This document shows positions 1-8,111 of a stretch of DNA of 64,000 nucleotides, piece after piece (within the stretch, counting starts at the first letter, position 1; each line of letters starts with the position of its first letter). Both the position numbers and the translations under genes were made by a program. The notes under the pieces are model-generated. The model made no database searches. It had not been told where the DNA came from and worked only from the letters and a program-made list of their open reading frames with translations. Source of the stretch: Pontiellaceae bacterium B12219 (GTDB lineage: Bacteria; Verrucomicrobiota; Kiritimatiellia; Kiritimatiellales; Pontiellaceae); assembly GCA_029432795.1 (NCBI GenBank), contig JARNMJ010000006.1:1-64000 (forward strand). Direction: 5' to 3'.

Positions 1-2912
1 CTTTTTCGTTTCACAAACCGGTTGCCGCCGGATAATTGGCCGGCCCGCAGAAAATTGGGCCTGTGTCTGGGTGCTAACTCCGACAGACTGCTAGTCGAGA
101 AAATCGGTACCGCGCTGGCTCTGATCCAGACGGGTTCTATATGGCCGGGCTTTATGATGCCCATGGTCTGGTTGGAGCTGCTTTTCCCGGTCGACATCAC
201 CCGGAGCACGGGAAATTCTTCCGAGGGCATTGTCGATCCGTCCTCCCGAATGAATGTCCATATGGGATCATATGCCGTTTTCCCCGCAATCTGCTCCGCC
301 GTCAGTCCGAGCATGCGGCAAACCTCCGGATTGCTCAGCACAATGCTTGTATCCTCTGCGTACACGATAACACCCACCTGGAGATCGTCGATCGTCGATC
401 GGTATCGCTCTTCGCTCTCTCTCAGATTCTCTTCGGCTTGCACGCGCTCAGTGATGTCCACCACGGAGCATAAATCTTCGAAGCCGCCATGCTCCAATCG
501 CTTCCGCTCTCTGGAAAATTCAACCCAGACGATGCGGCCATCCGGATGAATATAGCGTTTGTCTATCTTGTAGTGTTCGATCTTGCCGGCCGCCATCTCG
601 GATATAAAAGGGTCGCGCCCCTCGGGATTGTTGCGGCTGTCGGGATTGTCGGGATGGTTGATGCGCAGCCAGGTTTCCTCGTTATCCTGCTCGCGGCTGA
701 TTCCGGCGATGCGCAGGTGGGCATCATTGATCATGCGGGTTTCGGTTCCGTCGGCATTCACCCGGTTCCAGCAGATGCCAACGGGCAGGGAGTCGAAAAT
801 GAACTGGAGCAGTTCTTGTTTCTGGACGGCGGCATGCTGCACCTGCTTCAGGAATCGCGCGTACTCTTTCTGATCCTCTTCGGTCTGCCTGCGTTCGGTA
901 ACATCCTGTACGGTTCCGATGGACTTAATGACGTTTCCGTCGGCATCGCGGAAATGGGTACACCGTTCGTGCAGATAACGGATCTCTCCGGTATCAAGCC
1001 GGATAATCCGTTGGGTGTGCTCATACGGGGGATTTCCCGGAATGAGGGAGCTCTTAAAGGCCTCGTCAACACACTGGAGGTCATCCGGATGAACCCGTTC
1101 AAAAAAATCCTGGATGGTGAGATGTTCTTTTTTTTGATTTATCCCAAGCAGTTGATAGACCAGATCCGACCAAAAGACTTCTCCGGTCGTACCGTCCTGT
1201 TCCCAGCTGCCGAGACGAGCGGTGGATTGCGCCAACTTCAAGTGCATTGCACTTGCTGCGAGCTTTTCTGCTGCCTTCGTTTGTTCGGTCAGGTCGAGTC
1301 CATACGCATAGTTCTTTTCGTCGAGAGGCACATACCCCCACAGCATAATTTTTTCCGATCCGTCTTTGCAGACGACCACGGTTTCCATCGGTTCGATGGG
1401 CGATTGGGTATCGAGGGCCCGCTGAACTTTTTCGGTCCATTCGGCTGCGACCTTTTTGCGGTAGTCCGGGTCGGGAAAGGCAAGCGGCATAAACTCCTCG
1501 ACCGAGGGGATGTCTTCGGCGGTATAGCCGAGCAGGTCGACGAAGGTCGGGTTCATGTATTCAAGAGTCTGTTCGATGCCGGTCGTGAGGTAGATGGTAA
1601 GCGGGAGGGTTTCGATCATGGAGCGGAAGTTTTTTTCGGTTCTCTGCAGAAGCACTTCCGCCTCCTTGCGGGCGGTAATATCGTGGTAGTTCCCCAGCAG
1701 CCCTTTAATATCCGGATCCTGCAGCAGATTGGTTACGGAGAACTCGATCCATTTATAGCTGCCATCGTTGCTTAGGTAGCGGCATTCGATGGTTTCCGTG
1801 GCATTCGGGGTATTTGCCAGTTTGTTCAGCAATTCTGTGACGGCATCCGAATCCTGAGGGTGCACGTTTGCAACTATGGGTTTGTGCAGCAGCTCTTCCG
1901 GTTTCCAACCAAACCATTTTTCGATGCTTGGACTTTTGTATCGGTTGATTCCCTTACGGTCGATGATAACGATGACGTCACCGATACTCTCCATCATTTT
2001 GCTCAGCAAACGTTCGTTCTTGCGCAAGGCTTTCGTTTTTTTCCGGACCTGTCGCTTAAGGAATTCGTTGATGAATAGAAGGCCAAGCGCGACACAAATA
2101 ATTCCGGCCAGTCCGAACCAGAGCCAGGCCGGGGCATGTTCGTGCCAGGTCCGGTTTCCGCCCAGCCAGTAATTGAGTCGGTTGTAGTAGAATGAATCTT
2201 TTTCCTGTTTCCATGAAATCAATTGGGTATCGATCTCCGCGAGGAACGGTTTGTGAAGCCCCTTCTTCGATGCAAAGAAGACCGGAAAGGGGGAAAACTG
2301 TACCGGGGTGCCGGTTAGGGCGTGTTCTTTCGCATGCTGTATACCGTAATGGTGCGGTGCCACTCCGGAATCCACTTCGCCGGACCCCACAGCGGCAAAC
2401 ACGGCATCGTGGGTTGGGTATTCAATAATCTCGCAGTTTACAGAGAGTGACTTCGCCAGTTGGATAAAGTTTTTTCCGTTAATATCCTGACGCATAACGC
2501 CAACGCGTTTTCCTTTGAGTTCCGCAATTTCTTCAATGTGTTTGGAGGGGAGCGTAAATATCTGGCTCCAGACTTCGGCGACGGCGAACTGGTTGAATTC
2601 CATTACTTCTTCGCGGTCTGCACTTCGGGCTGCGGAAACCATCAGGTCCAGTTCTTCGGTCTGGAGCTTCTGAAAACCTTCCGCCCACGTGACCGGGATG
2701 AATTCCAACGGCGGGCCGTTATGAATCTTTGAAATTTTTCGAAGCAGATCGCAATTGAGGCCCTGCGCTTCGCCGTTGTCATCGATGAAGTTGAAGGGCT
2801 CAAAGGGGAAAATGCCAACGCGCACTGTATCGGGAGCAGATTCCTGAGCGAAACCGGAAGGGGGCAGGCAGAAAAGGAAAATCAAAAGGATGAACTGAGC
2901 TGTTTTTTTCAT
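1..2912 (-). CDS. Periplasmic-binding-domain sensor with five PAS domains (C-terminus beyond left edge)
   Basis: The reading frame is open from the ATG at 2912 to the left edge, about 970 codons. Residues 1-22 form a signal peptide (MKKTAQFILLIFLFCLPPSG). Residues about 30-250 resemble a family-3 solute-binding domain (VRVGIFPFEPFNF, then LKGKRVGVMRQDING). One membrane helix follows near 257-277. Five PAS/PAC units then lie near 300-407, 420-530, 555-660, 694-820 and 832-934, with PAC endings such as DITARKEAE, DVTERRQ and DITERVQAE. No kinase or GGDEF domain is reached inside the window, so the output is unknown. The start overlaps the stop of the upstream receiver/HPt gene (ATGA), which suggests co-translation and a shared phosphorelay. 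The last roughly 30 codons at the edge do not look like PAS sequence. Confidence 0.85.
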   Translation of the reverse strand, partial: MKKTAQFILLIFLFCLPPSGFAQESAPDTVRVGIFPFEPFNFIDDNGEAQGLNCDLLRKISKIHNGPPLEFIPVTWAEGFQKLQTEELDLMVSAARSADREEVMEFNQFAVAEVWSQIFTLPSKHIEEIAELKGKRVGVMRQDINGKNFIQLAKSLSVNCEIIEYPTHDAVFAAVGSGEVDSGVAPHHYGIQHAKEHALTGTPVQFSPFPVFFASKKGLHKPFLAEIDTQLISWKQEKDSFYYNRLNYWLGGNRTWHEHAPAWLWFGLAGIICVALGLLFINEFLKRQVRKKTKALRKNERLLSKMMESIGDVIVIIDRKGINRYKSPSIEKWFGWKPEELLHKPIVANVHPQDSDAVTELLNKLANTPNATETIECRYLSNDGSYKWIEFSVTNLLQDPDIKGLLGNYHDITARKEAEVLLQRTEKNFRSMIETLPLTIYLTTGIEQTLEYMNPTFVDLLGYTAEDIPSVEEFMPLAFPDPDYRKKVAAEWTEKVQRALDTQSPIEPMETVVVCKDGSEKIMLWGYVPLDEKNYAYGLDLTEQTKAAEKLAASAMHLKLAQSTARLGSWEQDGTTGEVFWSDLVYQLLGINQKKEHLTIQDFFERVHPDDLQCVDEAFKSSLIPGNPPYEHTQRIIRLDTGEIRYLHERCTHFRDADGNVIKSIGTVQDVTERRQTEEDQKEYARFLKQVQHAAVQKQELLQFIFDSLPVGICWNRVNADGTETRMINDAHLRIAGISREQDNEETWLRINHPDNPDSRNNPEGRDPFISEMAAGKIEHYKIDKRYIHPDGRIVWVEFSRERKRLEHGGFEDLCSVVDITERVQAEENLRESEERYRSTIDDLQVGVIVYAEDTSIVLSNPEVCRMLGLTAEQIAGKTAYDPIWTFIREDGSTMPSEEFPVLRVMSTGKSSSNQTMGIIKPGHIEPVWIRASAVPIFSTSSLSELAPRHRPNFLRAGQLSGGNRFVKRK

Positions 2913-3799
2913 TCGTCGATTACCAGGGCGCTGTGGAGGAGTTTAATCAGTGCTGCCATGGCAACGTTGATGAGTTTCAGTTCGTTTTGAGCACCGTCCA
3001 GCTGTTTATCGTAGACGGCATTTTCAAGGTTTTCCGCGGCTTGTTGAATTTTTTCTGCGCCGATCGTTGCGGCGACGCCTTTGAGGGAATGGGCGAGCCG
3101 TTCGGCGGTTGTATAGTCGTGTTTATCCAGTGCGGAACGAATTTTTTGTTCGGCCTCGGAATTATGGGTTAGAAACGAATGCAGGATGGTTTCATAGAGT
3201 GCGCGGTTTCGGTTCAAGTGGAGTAAGCCCGCTTCCAAATTCAGGTCGTTAATATCGCATCCGGCCTGGAGAAGTCTCTTCACGATATCGGGGCGCGGTG
3301 TATGATCGCCGAGCTGCCGGATACCTTCGGTTGGGCGGGGAACCTGTTGTTCGGAAGAGGAGATCTGCCGTATGGTTTCAATGAGCAATGTGGATTCGAG
3401 CGGTTTGAACAGGCAGGCATCAATCCGGCCATCCGCCAGATACACAGCAGGATCCGCGTTCTGGTCATGGCTGGTTAGAATCAGCTTGGGAGTTCTCTGG
3501 CCGGCGTTTTCATTTCGAATCAGGTCGCACATTTCAAGACCGCTGATTACGGGCAGCTGCCACGCAACAACAATCCATTCATACGGGGCATTATGAGCGG
3601 CGGCTTTGCGAAAGGCTGTAATGCCCTCCTGAGTGGAAGAAACTGCAGTTGGTAAAATACCCAAAGAGGTGAGTTCTCTTTCAATGCTGTCGTGAAAATC
3701 CGCACTGTCATCCACAATCAGGGCTCGCAACCCTGACCATTTCAGCCCGGCTTGGTGGCGGGGTTGGTTTTCTTTATCGTCGCTGTAGATGTTATTCAT
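2909..3799 (-). CDS. Receiver-like domain plus HPt phosphotransfer protein; phospho-acceptor Asp missing
   Basis: A 296-residue soluble protein. Residues about 25-145 have a CheY-type receiver layout: acidic pair (IVDDSADFHDS), Thr/Ser strand (LILTSHDQ) and Lys-Pro loop (CLFKPLES). The strand that normally ends in the phosphorylated Asp reads IVVAWQLP, so Ala stands where family members have Asp before Trp. Residues about 200-290 are an HPt domain with the phosphohistidine motif AHSLKGVAATIG. The gene precedes the PAS sensor with an ATGA overlap. The HPt part should accept phosphate, while the receiver part probably cannot. It may act as a docking or signal-sensing module; that role is inference. 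Confidence 0.85.
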   Translation of the reverse strand: MNNIYSDDKENQPRHQAGLKWSGLRALIVDDSADFHDSIERELTSLGILPTAVSSTQEGITAFRKAAAHNAPYEWIVVAWQLPVISGLEMCDLIRNENAGQRTPKLILTSHDQNADPAVYLADGRIDACLFKPLESTLLIETIRQISSSEQQVPRPTEGIRQLGDHTPRPDIVKRLLQAGCDINDLNLEAGLLHLNRNRALYETILHSFLTHNSEAEQKIRSALDKHDYTTAERLAHSLKGVAATIGAEKIQQAAENLENAVYDKQLDGAQNELKLINVAMAALIKLLHSALVIDE

Positions 3800-3852
3800 C
3801 GAATGATTCCACTATATCACCTTGTAAACGTTTCGTCATATAAAAAGGCATG

Positions 3853-3868
3853 AGGTGTGACCACACCT
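3853..3868. promoter_or_regulatory. Perfect inverted repeat AGGTGTG-AC-CACACCT, candidate operator
   Basis: Two 7-bp arms separated by 2 bp lie 54 bp upstream of the start of the receiver/HPt gene. The half-site AGGTGTG recurs at 3921-3927. This fits a dimeric regulator site controlling the sensor/HPt pair. No regulator is identified. Confidence 0.45.
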
Positions 3869-3898
3869 GATTGATGAATCGTCTAATTTTGGGGATGA
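3869..3898 (+). repeat. Short direct repeat, copy 1 (flanks the ankyrin gene)
   Basis: This 30-bp stretch begins GATTGATGAATCG and ends GGGGATGA. It matches 25 of 30 positions of 5428-5457. The word GAATAGTCCC also lies beside both copies (around 3905 and 5408). The two copies bracket the ankyrin gene. Confidence 0.5.
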
Positions 3899-3959
3899 AA
3901 ATAAGGAATAGTCCCTTTTCAGGTGTGATCCACCAGAGTAAATGGATGTCCGTACGATA

Positions 3960-5348
3960 TTATTCCACAACAGCCACGGCGTTTTTCGGGCCTCGGGGCA
4001 CCTCGGCGCGATGCAAATTTGTGGTTGATTTGGGATGCCAGTTCAGGTTGGCCATCAGCTCTTCCGGGGTAATTCCTGTGTTATTGGCCTGTCCGACGGC
4101 CGCTCCATATGAAATCAGCAGCGATGCCATGGCATAGTTTTCTTTGAGCAGGGCATAATGGAGATAGGTATTTCCTCGCGGGTCAACAAAGTCAACATTC
4201 GCGCCATGGTCCAACAGGAATTCAACGAATTCCGGGCTGTTTTTATGGAGGGCGCAATGTAAAGGGGTCTGCTGCCGTTGGTTGAGATAATCCACTGCCA
4301 CGCCTTCTTTTAATAAAAACGAGGCGACAGTCCACGAATCATTCAGTGCGGCCACATGCAGGGGGGGCCACCCCTGTGCGGAAGGCAGGTTCATGTCGGC
4401 ACCTGCCAGAATCAAATCCTGTGCCGCTTTCAAATTGTCGGCTTTGGCTGCGTAATGTAAGGCAGATTCCCCGGCCGGATCCACCAGGTCGGGCTTTGCG
4501 CCGTGGTTTAGCAGAAGATCCTGAATATTAAATCCTCTGTGTACGGCCATGATCAAAGGGGATGCGCCTTTCGATTCCGGCTCATTGACACGGGCGCCGT
4601 GTTTAAGCAGGATGTCGCAGCTCAGCCTGCATTTTTGCTGTATTGCCAAATGCAGGGGAGGCGTGCCGGCAGAATTGATTCGGTTTGCCGATGCTCCGTT
4701 TTGAAGGAGCAGGTTGAGCAGTTCCGGTTGCCCGACGGCATAGGCTGCGGCTGTTTTTCCTGAGCGGTCAACTGCGTTCAGTTCAACTCCGTGGGCTAAC
4801 AGATAGTCAACCATTTCAATCTGACCGCTCCGTGTGGCGGCCATGAGCAGTGTCTGCCCATACTTGTTTTGCTCATGAATAAGCGAAGGCTTGTCCTGGA
4901 GTTGCGAATCAAGTGCCGCGACCGCATTTTTTTCAACTAACAGAAACGCCGAAGGTGGTTTGGGGTTGGAAAGCAGGCCAACAGATCCGGGGCCGATTAC
5001 AAAAACAATGAAAAGAATGAGCCAATCCATTCTGTTTAAACGCCGTTTCGGGGTTTCTGTAAGGCCGGAGTTGAATGGCAGAGCATCGGCCCGCGTGGTT
5101 GCCCGCCCATTTATCCAACGATCACGGTCAATGTTCCAGAAGGCATATCCAAAACGGAGGGTAAACAGCAGGATTCCGCAACCGATGCCGAAGGTCCAAA
5201 TCGCTATTCTGGAAAGCGTCACGCTATACAGACTGCTTTCGCCGAGTGCTGCGGAAGTTGCATAATGGCGGCTGATTAAAATAGAGGCGGCGAACAGAAG
5301 ACCAAAGAACCACAGTCCTGCTGTAATACGCCGTTTAATACATTTCAT
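3960..5348 (-). CDS. Membrane-anchored ankyrin repeat protein
   Basis: 462 residues. The start at 5348 is chosen because GGAG lies about 9 nt upstream. A longer frame begins at 5423, but its first 25 residues look non-coding. The N-terminal third carries about three membrane helices (near 7-27, 40-60 and 107-125). After that come about eight ankyrin repeats, with typical pieces such as GQTLLMAATRSGQIEMVDYL, GESALHYAAKADN and QTPLHCALHKNSPEFVEFLL. Ankyrin repeats bind proteins, so a membrane-tethered scaffold is likely. The partner is unknown. It has the same orientation as the downstream sensor genes but is separated from them by a 160-bp gap holding the candidate operator. Confidence 0.8.
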   Translation of the reverse strand: MKCIKRRITAGLWFFGLLFAASILISRHYATSAALGESSLYSVTLSRIAIWTFGIGCGILLFTLRFGYAFWNIDRDRWINGRATTRADALPFNSGLTETPKRRLNRMDWLILFIVFVIGPGSVGLLSNPKPPSAFLLVEKNAVAALDSQLQDKPSLIHEQNKYGQTLLMAATRSGQIEMVDYLLAHGVELNAVDRSGKTAAAYAVGQPELLNLLLQNGASANRINSAGTPPLHLAIQQKCRLSCDILLKHGARVNEPESKGASPLIMAVHRGFNIQDLLLNHGAKPDLVDPAGESALHYAAKADNLKAAQDLILAGADMNLPSAQGWPPLHVAALNDSWTVASFLLKEGVAVDYLNQRQQTPLHCALHKNSPEFVEFLLDHGANVDFVDPRGNTYLHYALLKENYAMASLLISYGAAVGQANNTGITPEELMANLNWHPKSTTNLHRAEVPRGPKNAVAVVE

Positions 5349-5427
5349 ATTCTCAATTACTCCCGGATTAAAATTTCCTGCTGTTGATGCATTATTCCTA
5401 GCGGATGAGAATAGTCCCGCCATGGCG

Positions 5428-5457
5428 GATTGATGAATCGGCTGCTTTTAGGGATGG
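5428..5457 (+). repeat. Short direct repeat, copy 2
   Basis: The partner of 3869-3898, matching 25 of 30 positions. It sits between the divergent ankyrin and LytTR genes. Read in frame with the LytTR gene it gives a false N-terminal extension (MMNRLLLGM). The first copy gives a similar peptide (MMNRLILGM), which supports a nucleic-acid repeat rather than coding sequence. Confidence 0.5.
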
Positions 5458-5564
5458 AGCGTCTGAATGCGGGGATAAGTTTGCCGGCGGGAATGCCGGA
5501 CTTTTTGATTTGCAGCCGGACCACCTCTAAAATACAAGAGCAGACCGTTCTTTGCTCCTTGACT

Positions 5565-6314
5565 ATGGAGGGCGATTACTCACAACCTCAAAAAGTGAAA
5601 TGTTTACTTATAGAGGACGAAGAGATCTTCCGAATTCAGCTCAAAGGCCTGTTGGCCGAGATTGGTGGATTCGAGATCATTGGCGAGGCCACCGATTGCC
5701 GGAGCGGCCTTGAATTAATCCACGCCCATCCGGAGGTTGAACTGCTGTTCCTTGATGTTGAACTACCCGATGGAACCAGCTTCGACATCATTACCCAGCT
5801 CGAAAAACTGCCGAAACTTTTATTCGTCACGAGTCACGATGCCTATGCACTGAGTGCTTTTGAAGTCAATGCCCTGGATTATATCCAAAAGCCCCTCTCT
5901 CTGGAGCGTTTAATGCTGGCATTGGATCGGTTGGGGCAGCCCGGTTCATCGGGCGGTGAAAAGCTGCCTGTTCTGAATGAGAACGACTTGGTTTTGCTCA
6001 GCTGTAACCGGCATAAATATTTCACGAAAGTATCAGAGATTGTTGCGATTCTGAGTGACGAAAACTATACGCACATTATCCGTTCCGATGGCCGCCGATT
6101 TATAATGAAGAAAACGCTCACAGCATGGGAAGAGCAGTTGCCGGGCTCCTTATTCATTCGATTGGGGCGTCAGCAGCTGGTCAGTATTTCCGCTTTGGAT
6201 CGTATGGAAATGCGGGAACGGGGCGGTCAGCTCTGGTTTAAAAATATTCCCGAACCCATTAAATTGAAGCACTCCGCTCTCAAGAATCTTCAGCAGCTGG
6301 CGAAACTGATTTAA
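5565..6314 (+). CDS. LytTR-family response regulator
   Basis: About 249 residues from the ATG at 5565. An open frame extends back to 5430, but that part is the repeat described at 5428. A GTG at 5594 is another possible start. The receiver domain has its acidic pair (LLIEDEE), phospho-acceptor Asp (LLFLDVELPDG), Thr (LLFVTSHD) and Lys-Pro (DYIQKPLS). The C-terminal 100 residues are a LytTR DNA-binding domain (YFTKVSEIVAILSDENYTHI, then LFIRLGRQQLVS). No LytS-type kinase is adjacent, so its partner lies elsewhere or is one of the window's orphan sensors. Confidence 0.88.
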   Translation: MEGDYSQPQKVKCLLIEDEEIFRIQLKGLLAEIGGFEIIGEATDCRSGLELIHAHPEVELLFLDVELPDGTSFDIITQLEKLPKLLFVTSHDAYALSAFEVNALDYIQKPLSLERLMLALDRLGQPGSSGGEKLPVLNENDLVLLSCNRHKYFTKVSEIVAILSDENYTHIIRSDGRRFIMKKTLTAWEEQLPGSLFIRLGRQQLVSISALDRMEMRERGGQLWFKNIPEPIKLKHSALKNLQQLAKLI

Positions 6315-6357
6315 TGCAGGTGTGTCGCAGGGCGGTCAGCTTTTCTGCAGGCGGAAG

Positions 6358-6963
6358 TTAATTCAAATCTTCTAAGTGTGTTGTCAGCAGCTGACCTTTG
6401 TGGTCGACGGCATCCGGATAGGAGGTTCGGATCTGCTCGAAGAGTTTTTCGGCCGCCTCGGTTTTGCCTTCTTTATTGTAGCGCATAGCGAGGTAGAGCC
6501 GGGCATAAGCACCGACGTTCACTCCGTTTCCATAATAACAATCCCCATAGTTTTCGATGGCGGAGTTGAGGTATTTCAGCTGTTCGGCGCCTTTGGTCAT
6601 CTGGCCGAGATAGAGCACGGCGCAGCCGGTTCGGTTGGCTTTCGGATAGTTGGCGATCAGCAGTTCGAGACTCTTTTTGGCTTCCTCCGATTTCCAGTCG
6701 GCGTTGGCGGTCTGATACAGCTTTTCAATATTCCGCAGATCGCTGCGGCTCAGAAATTCAGCATCGAGCATCATGCGTTCGCGCGCCAGAGCTTTTTGCT
6801 GCTTAACGATTTCTTTCACCCGTTCCTCCTCCAGCACCGGAGCCAGTTTCTGCTCCAATTCTGCAAGTCGCGTTTCCAGTGCAACAATGCGTTGGAGGAG
6901 AATACTTTCATCGGCGTTTGCGGAGAGTGCGAGCAGACTACAAATGAGGAAGATTTTTTTCAT
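6358..6963 (-). CDS. Exported coiled-coil/TPR-like protein
   Basis: 201 residues from the ATG at 6963, with AGAGGT about 12 nt upstream. It has a signal peptide (MKKIFLICSLLALSANA), then a coiled coil near residues 20-60 (VALETRLAELEQKL), then helical repeats resembling tetratricopeptide units (TEAAEKLFEQIRTSYPDAVD). The layout recalls CpoB/YbgF periplasmic proteins, but no Tol-Pal genes are nearby. It overlaps the end of the small upstream membrane gene, so the two are probably co-transcribed. Confidence 0.7.
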   Translation of the reverse strand: MKKIFLICSLLALSANADESILLQRIVALETRLAELEQKLAPVLEEERVKEIVKQQKALARERMMLDAEFLSRSDLRNIEKLYQTANADWKSEEAKKSLELLIANYPKANRTGCAVLYLGQMTKGAEQLKYLNSAIENYGDCYYGNGVNVGAYARLYLAMRYNKEGKTEAAEKLFEQIRTSYPDAVDHKGQLLTTHLEDLN

Positions 6964-7165
6964 ATGACTTTTCAACCTCTGGAAGAGTTATCACATTGGC
7001 CTGAATCAGAAAGTAAACGACAAACAGAACGGCCACGCCGATTACGGCGAGTTTGAGCAGCAGATGAATGGCTCGGTTGAAAATAACCGCTCCGCTTATG
7101 ACGGCGGCTGCCACCAGGATAATCCAAACCATTGGATGCATGGCTTTAAATGCTTCGAGATCCAT
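6938..7165 (-). CDS. Small membrane protein, unknown
   Basis: 75 residues with two hydrophobic helices (MVWIILVAAAVISGAVIF and LLLKLAVIGVAVLFVVYFLI). The start codon overlaps the stop of the upstream cupin-like gene (TAATG), with GGAGG about 10 nt upstream. The stop lies inside the next gene. The tight coupling supports a real gene. No family is recognised. Confidence 0.65.
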   Translation of the reverse strand: MDLEAFKAMHPMVWIILVAAAVISGAVIFNRAIHLLLKLAVIGVAVLFVVYFLIQANVITLPEVEKSYEKNLPHL

Positions 7166-7512
7166 TAAAGAAAGGCCTCCCCGGGACGATCGCCCGTTTT
7201 TTCGTTTTCAGTGCTTTCTTCGTTTACGACATAGAACTCAACTTTGAATTCCACAGGGCCGGTGATGATCACATGGTGAAAGCGCTCCGGAAAAATTACA
7301 ATCGGATGGCCCGGATCCGCAACCAGGACATTCTCGGCATCGTCTTCCCAGACATATTCAAGCGAGCCGCTTTCGACGATCAGATGGCCCCATTTTCCTT
7401 TTGGCGTGAGGTGTTTTTTCAGGATGCCCGGCACAACCGTGTCCTGATTCATGAGCTTGGTGGAGCCGGCCAGTTCGGCATTTTCGGGTAATGATGCATT
7501 CTGATAATTCAT
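7165..7512 (-). CDS. DUF1971/TehB-like cupin domain protein
   Basis: 115 residues. The pattern TVVPGILKKHLTPKGKWGHL, then an acidic strand (GSLEYVWED), then IFPERFHHVIITGPVEFKVE matches the small cupin domain that is also found fused to TehB-type tellurite methyltransferases. GAGGA lies 7-8 nt before the start. It is the first gene of a three-gene minus-strand unit. The substrate is unknown. The family assignment is from memory of the motif pattern. Confidence 0.7.
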   Translation of the reverse strand: MNYQNASLPENAELAGSTKLMNQDTVVPGILKKHLTPKGKWGHLIVESGSLEYVWEDDAENVLVADPGHPIVIFPERFHHVIITGPVEFKVEFYVVNEESTENEKTGDRPGEAFL

Positions 7513-7668
7513 GGCAGCGTCCTCGATTAATTAAGGAGGAGTGTAGTGGGTTCATTCCTGAATGTCTAATTTCAGCTGAGGAATCTTGTGTCGTTTGGTT
7601 TCGCGGATACGATGTCGGCCATGCAATCTTGTGATTCAACAAACTTTAACTGATTTAAAAGGGGTATC

Positions 7669-8082
7669 ATGAAATGGTTCGTGAAGTTTTTTTTTGCTGT
7701 GCTGGTCCTGCTTGGGGTGAGCGGTTGTGTCTCACCTGCGCCGATGAAAATTGCCGGGCTCGAATTTGTTAACGCAACCGATTTCCCAGTCACTCATGTG
7801 GAACTGCAGGTCTTGAGCACCTATGAAGTTGCATCCTGCAACTACATTGCCCCAGATGGGAAATTCAAAACCACGTTCCCGCTGTTGGAGTATCGCGGTC
7901 ATGAAATTCAAGTGTTCTGGAGAAATCGACTCGGAAAGCATACTTTCGGGCCGACGGTGGTGCCGCAGCCGAAGGACACTTCGGGAAAGTCGATGATGGT
8001 TGTGATTACACTCGCTCCGGGCGGGCGTGCTTCTGTTTCTTTCCGAGAAAAGAATGACCTGGGTTTTTCAGAAAGTGAATGA
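7669..8082 (+). CDS. Lipoprotein, unknown
   Basis: 137 residues with an N-terminal lipoprotein signal ending LGVSGC, so the mature protein should be anchored at Cys-20. AAGGGG lies just upstream of the ATG. The rest is beta-rich with no recognised domain. The stop codon sits close to the following oxidoreductase gene, so the two may be co-transcribed. Confidence 0.7.
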   Translation: MKWFVKFFFAVLVLLGVSGCVSPAPMKIAGLEFVNATDFPVTHVELQVLSTYEVASCNYIAPDGKFKTTFPLLEYRGHEIQVFWRNRLGKHTFGPTVVPQPKDTSGKSMMVVITLAPGGRASVSFREKNDLGFSESE

Positions 8083-8111
8083 TTCCAACCGGTGAAAATA
8101 ATAGGGATGCG

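Noticed and set aside
489-1775. 428-codon plus-strand open frame
   Set aside because: It is opposite the PAS sensor, whose minus-strand frame shows signal peptide, binding domain and five PAS units. The plus-strand peptide has no recognisable domain.
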